A stretch of DNA of 64,000 bases, from NCBI RefSeq assembly GCF_031582965.1, contig NZ_CP134049.1, positions 1,302,001 to 1,366,000 of the forward strand. Direction: 5' to 3'. The position numbers and the translations under genes were made by a program. Below the pieces are notes generated by a model, which saw nothing but the letters and a program-made list of their open reading frames with translations, did not search any database and was not told the DNA's origin. This document shows positions 58,447 to 64,000 of this stretch, piece after piece (the stretch's first letter is position 1; every line of letters starts with the position of its first letter). Origin of the DNA: Bacillus sp. NEB1478. GTDB taxonomy: Bacteria; Bacillota; Bacilli; Bacillales; Fictibacillaceae.

Positions 58447-59529
58447 TTGAAAAAAGAAAACAGAATGAAATGGGTATACAGGCTGACCATTCTCTTGCTT
58501 CTTTTTTTGTGTCTGTATCTGCTCATGAAACTCAGTCCTCTTTACTCCCCTTTTTTAAAAGCATTAAAAGGAGTTCTTTTGCCATTTTTTTTAGCTGCTC
58601 TCATAACGTATTTGCTTCATCCTATTGTGGAGTATGTTCATGAAAAGGGCATGCCTAGATTTGTTGCCATATTGGTTATTTATTTTCTTTTTTTCGGGGG
58701 TTTAACATATGGAATCATTAAAGGGTTTCCGTATTTTATCGTTCAATTAAAAGAACTTTTGTCAAATTTACCAGGGCTGGCGGCTGATTATAAAGTACTG
58801 CTTTCAAAAGTAGATCAAGGGACATCTGCTTTGCCATATGGTGTTCATATAAAAATTGAACACTACATCGATAAAATGGAAAAGAATGCACAAAATATTT
58901 TAACAAGTGCAATATTTTCTTTAAAAAAGCTTTTTGATTATATACTGGTTATTATTGTCGTTCCATTTTTAGTTTTTTATTTTTTAAACGATTTTGAAAA
59001 AATTAAAAAAGCAGCCTGGTACATAACGCCTCGAAAATTTCGGCACGAAGGGAAACATCTATTAGAGGATATCGATTGTTCTTTAGGGGGATATATAAGG
59101 GGGCAATTATTTGTAGGGGCAATATTGGGAGCAGCAGCAATGATTGCTCTTTGGATCGTAGGCATGCCCTATCCTATTCTTTTAGGAATTATAATTGCAA
59201 TAACAGATATTATTCCATACTTTGGACCCATTCTAGGAGCGATACCGGTTATTTTAATTGCGCTTACGATTTCCTGGAAGATGGTTTGGTTTACAATAGG
59301 AATTATGCTTGTTTTACAGTTTATAGAAGGAAATATTCTCGGTCCGTTCATCGTAGGAAGAAATCTGCACATTCATCCTGTATTTATTATTTTTTCACTT
59401 CTTCTTGGCGGTGAGCTTGCCGGTGTTCCTGGTATGATATTAGCTGTACCAGTATTCGCAGTCATAAAAGTGATTGTCATACATATACGGGAACATCGAT
59501 TGAAAGATCTGATTGACAAGCCAAATTGA
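58447..59529 (+). CDS. yrrI: AI-2E family transporter (YrrI)
   Basis: This 360-residue membrane protein of the AI-2E/PerM family has about seven to eight transmembrane helices: a pair at the N-terminus, a soluble amphipathic stretch (about 90-150), then a helical bundle with GYIRGQLFVGAILG and the DIIPYFGPILGAIP signature. Members export AI-2 or act as Na+/H+ antiporters; the substrate here is unknown. TTG 58447 lies six bases after AAAAGGGTG. The alaS -35 box lies within its last codons. Confidence 0.88.
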   Translation: MKKENRMKWVYRLTILLLLFLCLYLLMKLSPLYSPFLKALKGVLLPFFLAALITYLLHPIVEYVHEKGMPRFVAILVIYFLFFGGLTYGIIKGFPYFIVQLKELLSNLPGLAADYKVLLSKVDQGTSALPYGVHIKIEHYIDKMEKNAQNILTSAIFSLKKLFDYILVIIVVPFLVFYFLNDFEKIKKAAWYITPRKFRHEGKHLLEDIDCSLGGYIRGQLFVGAILGAAAMIALWIVGMPYPILLGIIIAITDIIPYFGPILGAIPVILIALTISWKMVWFTIGIMLVLQFIEGNILGPFIVGRNLHIHPVFIIFSLLLGGELAGVPGMILAVPVFAVIKVIVIHIREHRLKDLIDKPN

Positions 59530-59542
59530 AAAAACGTATACT
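59513..59542 (+). promoter_or_regulatory. Promoter of the alaS T-box operon
   Basis: Perfect TTGACA (59513-59518), 18-base spacer, TATACT (59537-59542). Confidence 0.75.
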
Positions 59543-59548
59543 AACGCT

Positions 59549-59793
59549 AGAAGATTTAAAAACGTTGAAAGAGATCAGTACGTTTTAGCCCTTCCGAAAG
59601 AGAGAAACACCCACCGGCTGAAAGGTGTTTTAGGAAGAAGAAAAACCGAAAGCTACTCTGGAGTGCAGAAGGAAAATCTGCCGTGATGCCGCGTTAAGGC
59701 GTTTGAGGTGACATGTATTTTTGCATGTAACCAGGGTGGTACCGCGTGAAGCCAAACTCTCGTCCCTGTTTTATTTAGGGATGGGAGTTTTTT
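59549..59793 (+). ncRNA. T-box leader of alaS (Ala specifier)
   Basis: The T-box motif AGGGTGGTACCGCGTG is at 59733-59748. The terminator stem AACTCTCGTCCCT / AGGGATGGGAGTT with T-run is at 59754-59793. The Stem I 3' side reads ACCGAAAGCTACTC, giving the Ala codon GCT at about 59651-59653. Uncharged tRNA-Ala should promote read-through into alaS. The 5' end is estimated. Confidence 0.88.
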
Positions 59794-59840
59794 TGTTTAC
59801 TCAAAAAAAAATAAAAACAAACTAAAGGAGATGCAATGAA

Positions 59841-62477
59841 ATGAAAATGCTGACTTCAGCTCAGGTTAGACAAATGTTCTTAGACTTTTTTAAGGAAAAA
59901 GGACATCGTGTGGAGCCAAGTGCATCACTTGTTCCTCATGAAGATCCGACTTTATTATGGATAAACAGCGGTGTAGCTACGTTAAAGAAATATTTTGATG
60001 GACGAGTGATTCCAGAAAATCCTCGTATTACGAATGCTCAAAAGTCTATCCGAACAAATGATATTGAGAACGTTGGAATAACGGCTAGGCACCACACATT
60101 TTTTGAAATGCTGGGTAATTTTTCGATTGGTGATTATTTTAAAGTAGAAGCGATTATTTGGGCTTGGGAATTTTTAACAAGCGAAGATTGGATCGGGTTT
60201 GATCCTGAAAAGCTTTCTGTAACGATTCATCCTGAAGATGATGAAGCATTTGAAATCTGGACGAAGCAAGTTGGTCTTCCAGAAGAACGTATTATACGTC
60301 TTGAAGGAAACTTCTGGGATATCGGTGAAGGTCCAAGCGGTCCAAATACGGAGATCTTCTATGATCGTGGAGAGTCTTATGGAAATGATCCTGCAGATCC
60401 TGAACTTTATCCTGGCGGAGAGAACGACAGATATTTAGAAGTTTGGAACCTAGTTTTTTCTCAATTTAATCATAATCCAGACGGGACATATACTCCGCTT
60501 CCTAAGAAAAATATTGATACAGGAATGGGTCTTGAAAGAATGGTTTCCGTTATTCAGGATACGCGAACGAACTTTGAAACGGATCTGTTTTTGCCGATCA
60601 TTAAAGAAACCGAAAAAATTGCAAACACAACATATGACACGAGCTCTGAAACCGATACTGCATTCAAGGTAATTGCAGACCACATTCGTACGGTAAGTTT
60701 TGCAATCGGTGACAGTGCTCTTCCATCAAACGAAGGCCGAGGGTATATACTTAGACGACTGATCCGAAGAGCGATCCGTTTTGCAAAAAAAATCGGTATC
60801 AACAAACCATTCATGTATGAACTCGTTCCAACAGTTGCAGATATTATGGTTGATTTTTACCCGGAAGTAAAAGAAAAAATTCCTTTTATTCAAAAAGTCG
60901 TAAAAACAGAAGAAGAAAGATTTCATGAAACGATAAACGAAGGTCTCGCTATTTTAGAAGAAGTGATTTCTCAAGAAAAATCTAAAGGAAACACAGTCAT
61001 TTCTGGTCATGATGCATTCAAATTATATGACACGTTCGGTTTCCCATTTGAACTGACACAAGAGTATGCAGAAGAAAATGGAATGGAAGTCGATTTACAA
61101 GGTTTTGAGAACGAAATGAAAGCTCAGCGTGAACGTGCTCGTGCTGCAAGACAAGAAGTGGACAGCATGCAAGTTCAAGGTGGAGTTCTTTCCGACATCA
61201 CGGTTAAAAGTGAGTTTACAGGATATAATCACCTAAATGGTAGAGCAAAGATTCTTGAAGTACTTCAAAATGGAGAAAGAGTAGCGATGGTTTCTTCCGG
61301 TGAAGAAGCGCAGATTATTTTAGATCAAACACCTTTTTATGCTGAGAGCGGCGGACAAATTGCGGACGAAGGAACAATCACTGGATCTGAACTGCAATTA
61401 CGGGTGAAAGATGTTCAAAAAGCTCCTAATGGACAGAACTTGCATACTGTTATCGTAGAGCACGGTATTCTAGAAAATAACATGCATGTTTCCGTTCAGG
61501 TTGATGAATTAACTCGTGCAAAAGTTGTGAAAAACCACACTGCTACACACCTTCTGCATCAGGCATTAAAGGATGTTCTTGGAACACATGTAAACCAAGC
61601 GGGATCTCTTGTACAAGGCAGCCGCTTACGTTTTGACTTTACTCATTTCGGAAGCATTTCTCCTGAAGAACTTGAGAGAATCGAAGAAATCGTAAATGAA
61701 AAAGTATGGACAAACATCCCGGTTGAAAAAATGGTCAAAAATCTTCAAGAAGCAAAAGCAATGGGCGCAATGGCTCTGTTTGGCGAAAAATATGGAGAAA
61801 CGGTTCGTGTAGTAAAAGTCGGTGATTACAGTCTTGAACTATGCGGAGGCTGTCACGTAAACAATACAGCGGAGATCGGACTCTTTAAGATTGTTTCTGA
61901 ATCAGGTATTGGTGCAGGTACCCGCCGTATTGAAGCAGTAACGGGTGAAGCTGCTTACCGTTTAATGAATGGACAAGTTCAACTTTTAAAAGATACTGCT
62001 TCGAAATTAAAAACAAATATAAAAGATGTTCCACAACGAATTGATGCTTTAAATGATCAGATTAAAGAACTTCAAAAAGAAAAGGAATCTCTTGCTTCAA
62101 AACTAGGCAATATGGAGGCAGGAAGTCTGGTCGACGAAGTTCAGTCCATTAATGGGGTATCTGTAATTGCGAAAAAAATTAACGCCTCTGACATGAACGG
62201 TCTGCGTTCAATCGTGGATGATCTGAAGAACAAGATTCAAAGCGGTATTGTAATCTTAGGGTCAGAAAGCCAAGGGAAAGTGAATATTGTTGCAGGTGTT
62301 ACAAAAGATTTAGTTTCAAAAGGGTACCATGCGGGCAATCTAGTTAAAGAAGTCGCTGTACGCTGCGGCGGAGGCGGCGGCGGCCGTCCCGATATGGCAC
62401 AAGCAGGCGGAAAAGATCCAGAAAAACTGCAAGAAGGAATAGATTCTGCAATTGAATTGATCAAAACGGTTTCCTAA
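59841..62477 (+). CDS. alaS: Alanine--tRNA ligase
   Basis: This 878-residue class II synthetase has the aminoacylation domain ([34 protein letters not shown]), the editing domain ([11 protein letters not shown] zinc site and [13 protein letters not shown]), a coiled coil at about residues 715-760 and the C-Ala domain ([16 protein letters not shown]). ATG 59841 follows AAAGGAG at ten bases. ireB, ruvX and yrzB follow, the usual Bacillus order. Confidence 0.98.
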   Translation: MKMLTSAQVRQMFLDFFKEKGHRVEPSASLVPHEDPTLLWINSGVATLKKYFDGRVIPENPRITNAQKSIRTNDIENVGITARHHTFFEMLGNFSIGDYFKVEAIIWAWEFLTSEDWIGFDPEKLSVTIHPEDDEAFEIWTKQVGLPEERIIRLEGNFWDIGEGPSGPNTEIFYDRGESYGNDPADPELYPGGENDRYLEVWNLVFSQFNHNPDGTYTPLPKKNIDTGMGLERMVSVIQDTRTNFETDLFLPIIKETEKIANTTYDTSSETDTAFKVIADHIRTVSFAIGDSALPSNEGRGYILRRLIRRAIRFAKKIGINKPFMYELVPTVADIMVDFYPEVKEKIPFIQKVVKTEEERFHETINEGLAILEEVISQEKSKGNTVISGHDAFKLYDTFGFPFELTQEYAEENGMEVDLQGFENEMKAQRERARAARQEVDSMQVQGGVLSDITVKSEFTGYNHLNGRAKILEVLQNGERVAMVSSGEEAQIILDQTPFYAESGGQIADEGTITGSELQLRVKDVQKAPNGQNLHTVIVEHGILENNMHVSVQVDELTRAKVVKNHTATHLLHQALKDVLGTHVNQAGSLVQGSRLRFDFTHFGSISPEELERIEEIVNEKVWTNIPVEKMVKNLQEAKAMGAMALFGEKYGETVRVVKVGDYSLELCGGCHVNNTAEIGLFKIVSESGIGAGTRRIEAVTGEAAYRLMNGQVQLLKDTASKLKTNIKDVPQRIDALNDQIKELQKEKESLASKLGNMEAGSLVDEVQSINGVSVIAKKINASDMNGLRSIVDDLKNKIQSGIVILGSESQGKVNIVAGVTKDLVSKGYHAGNLVKEVAVRCGGGGGGRPDMAQAGGKDPEKLQEGIDSAIELIKTVS

Positions 62478-62555
62478 GCTTTCCTCTTTCATGTACAATA
62501 GAGTTAATAACATATTTGTCCCTTAAGGGAGATCTTCAGAAAGAGGTGTTCGCTA

Positions 62556-62831
62556 ATGAGTTCAATGGATAAAACGATGAAGTTTAACTTCAACGAGGAT
62601 GACGCTTATAAAACGAATGTTGAAACAGTCCTGTTTTCTGTTTACGAAGCCCTGCAGGATAAAGGATATAATCCTATTAATCAAATTGTCGGTTATTTAC
62701 TTTCAGGTGACCCGGCGTATATTCCTCGCCATAACGATGCGAGAAGCATGATTCGCAAACTCGAGCGGGACGAGCTGATTGAAGAGTTAGTTAAGTCATA
62801 CTTGTTAAACCAAAAAGAAGGAAACCGTTAA
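62556..62831 (+). CDS. ireB: IreB-family regulatory phosphoprotein (YrzL, UPF0297)
   Basis: A 91-residue small protein with the conserved [35 protein letters not shown] core. In Enterococcus, IreB is a substrate of the IreK kinase and restrains cephalosporin resistance. Two N-terminal threonines near [18 protein letters not shown] could be targets (inference). ATG follows AAAGAGGTG. The stop overlaps the ruvX start (TAATG). Confidence 0.92.
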   Translation: MSSMDKTMKFNFNEDDAYKTNVETVLFSVYEALQDKGYNPINQIVGYLLSGDPAYIPRHNDARSMIRKLERDELIEELVKSYLLNQKEGNR

Positions 62832-63259
62832 TGTCAAGAATACTTGGATTGGACGTTGGATCAAAAACGATTGGTGTTGCTGTTTCTGATGGTTTGGGAT
62901 GGACAGCACAAGGCGTTGAAACGATCAGAAGGCGTCCGAACCGTCCTGAAGAAGATTTTGTAAGACTAGATGAACTGATTTCAAACTATGAAATCAGCAA
63001 AATTGTTGTTGGGCTCCCGAAAAATATGAACGGTTCGATTGGACCGACTGGAGAGGCTTGCCAAGCTTTCGCGAAAGAAATTGAAAGTAAAACAGGACTT
63101 CCGGTTATCCTATGGGATGAAAGACTGACAACTATGGCAGCAGAGCGTACGCTTATTTCTGCTGATGTGAGCAGGAAGAAACGTAAACAAGTGATCGATA
63201 AGCTGGCAGCATCGATCATTTTGCAAGGGTACATGGATAGCCAGCAAAATCGAAATTGA
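62831..63259 (+). CDS. ruvX: Putative pre-16S rRNA nuclease / Holliday junction resolvase RuvX (YqgF)
   Basis: A 142-residue RNase H-fold protein: the N-terminal acidic motif [33 protein letters not shown], and the C-terminal [14 protein letters not shown] and [14 protein letters not shown]. YqgF proteins mature 16S rRNA ends; resolvase activity is also reported. The start overlaps the ireB stop by one base. Confidence 0.95.
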   Translation: MSRILGLDVGSKTIGVAVSDGLGWTAQGVETIRRRPNRPEEDFVRLDELISNYEISKIVVGLPKNMNGSIGPTGEACQAFAKEIESKTGLPVILWDERLTTMAAERTLISADVSRKKRKQVIDKLAASIILQGYMDSQQNRN

Positions 63260-63274
63260 AGAGGTGAGCCACTC

Positions 63275-63574
63275 ATGGCAAAAGAAGAACGCGAACGCAT
63301 TATTATTCCAGATGAGAACGGTGACGAAAATTTATTTGAAGTTTTATTTAAATTTGATGTTGATCAAACAGGAAAATCCTACATGGTAACTATTCCAGTG
63401 TCAGATTCTGAAGATGATGATGACGACGAAGTGGAAGTATTTCCATTCCGTTATGAAGATAAAGGGGAAGAGGATGATGATTTAGCATTATTCCCTTTAG
63501 AAACAGATGAAGAGTGGGACATCGTAGAAGAAATGTTAAATACATTCCAAGATGATGAATTCGAAACTGAATAA
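63275..63574 (+). CDS. yrzB: DUF1292 family protein (YrzB)
   Basis: A 99-residue very acidic protein with the DUF1292 core (IIIPDENGDENLFEVLFKFDVDQTGKSYMVTIPV) followed by an Asp/Glu-rich stretch and EEWDIVEEMLNTFQDDEF. Function unknown; it is conserved after ruvX in Firmicutes. ATG follows GAAGAGGTGAGCC. A terminator follows. Confidence 0.9.
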   Translation: MAKEERERIIIPDENGDENLFEVLFKFDVDQTGKSYMVTIPVSDSEDDDDDEVEVFPFRYEDKGEEDDDLALFPLETDEEWDIVEEMLNTFQDDEFETE

Positions 63575-63585
63575 TCAAAAGAAAG

Positions 63586-63618
63586 AAGCATATCCGATAC
63601 AATTGGGTATGCTTTTTT
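63586..63618 (+). terminator. Rho-independent terminator after yrzB
   Basis: Stem AAGCATATCC / GGGTATGCTT with one G-T pair and T-run. Confidence 0.85.
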
Positions 63619-63709
63619 ATTTGTTTTTTTACCTCTCTGGTCAAATTGACAGTGAATAAGCAACATTTTACGAAAAACCCCCTTTTTTAATTCCATTTAA
63701 CTACTAATC

Positions 63710-63738
63710 TCGACAATTTCTGTTAGCAAAAGTATAAT
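63710..63738 (+). promoter_or_regulatory. Promoter of mltG
   Basis: TCGACA (63710-63715), 17-base spacer, perfect TATAAT (63733-63738). Confidence 0.6.
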
Positions 63739-63763
63739 AAAGCAGATGGAAGGGGGACCCACA

Positions 63764-64000
63764 ATGATTCATCTCCAGTCATCTGGTGATTACATAAGTA
63801 AAAAACGAAAACGTAAACGAATCATCTTCAGCATAATGACGACATTGTTAGTAGTTATTCTGCTTGCTTCAGGAGGAGCTTATTTTTATTATGACAAAAA
63901 TACCGCACCACTTGATGCAGATAATACCAAAAAAGTTACAGTGAAGATACCGATTGGATCTTCTACAAAAGGGATTGGCAATGAGCTAGAAGATAAAGGA
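63764..64000 (+). CDS. mltG: Endolytic transglycosylase MltG (YrrL), 5' part
   Basis: The first 79 residues are visible before the window ends. A basic N-terminus (KKRKRKR) is followed by a transmembrane helix (IIFSIMTTLLVVILLASGGAYFYY) and the start of the LysM-like YceG domain (VTVKIPIGSSTKGIGNELEDKG). The mature enzyme cuts nascent peptidoglycan at the membrane. ATG follows AAGGGGGACCC. The catalytic region is outside the window. Confidence 0.88.
   Translation, partial: MIHLQSSGDYISKKRKRKRIIFSIMTTLLVVILLASGGAYFYYDKNTAPLDADNTKKVTVKIPIGSSTKGIGNELEDKG

Overview
This window is a stretch of core chromosome from a low-GC, endospore-forming member of the Bacillaceae. Gene order follows the Bacillus subtilis region running from valS through the mre/min cluster, spo0B-obg, the nad genes, ruvAB-queA-tgt, secDF-recJ-apt-relA, hisS-aspS, cymR-mnmA-recD2 and alaS to mltG. 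Sporulation genes (spoIIB, spoIVFA/FB, spo0B, safA, a CotS-like gene, a YhcN-type lipoprotein, spoVB, an rsfA-like gene), strong AGGAGG ribosome sites, frequent GTG/TTG starts and T-box leaders all fit. It is not B. subtilis: secD and secF are separate genes, an RNase E/G homologue precedes rplU, and a diguanylate cyclase occupies the position where I expect comC. A Fictibacillus-like genus is possible, but I cannot establish that from the sequence alone.

Layout. 1-5 kb: 3' part of valS, folC, membrane GAF-GGDEF protein. 5-12 kb: spoIIB, maf, radC, mreBCD, minCD (cell shape and division-site selection). 12-19 kb: spoIVFA/FB (sigma-K processing), rng, rplU-prp-rpmA behind an L21 leader, spo0B-obg, pheB. 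19-24.4 kb: the niacin repressor and its cysteine desulfurase, divergent from nadBCA (de novo NAD synthesis). 24.5-28 kb: accessory spore-coat block with safA (apparent frameshift, large tandem repeats), a CotS-like kinase-fold gene and a sporulation lipoprotein. 28-33.7 kb: ruvAB, DUF2905, queA, tgt, yajC, yrzE, DUF421 gene. 33.7-43.7 kb: spoVB, comN, secD, secF, recJ, apt, relA, dtd. 43.8-48.7 kb: small gene, T-box, hisS-aspS, 6S RNA, tcdA. 48.7-54.6 kb: rsfA-like gene, rarA, YczE-type gene, cymR, iscS, mnmA. 54.6-64 kb: 20-bp tandem repeat, TPR gene, recD2, two tiny genes, yrrI, T-box, alaS, ireB, ruvX, yrzB and the start of mltG.

Most of the window is housekeeping. I did not find a convincing new multi-gene system. 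The most interesting signals are local: the safA frame break with an ATGA stop-start junction coupled to a CotS-like gene; a 13-nt-arm inverted repeat that spans the recJ promoter and ribosome site; the 20-bp repeat array with a neighbouring perfect hairpin; overlapping Asp/His codons (GACAC) in the hisS-aspS T-box; an RNase G that has lost its zinc-link cysteines; the split secD/secF; and two TTGACA -35 boxes that contain the stop codon of the gene in front. Coordinates and motifs were read by eye. Function names rest on recalled family similarity and locus order, with no database search.
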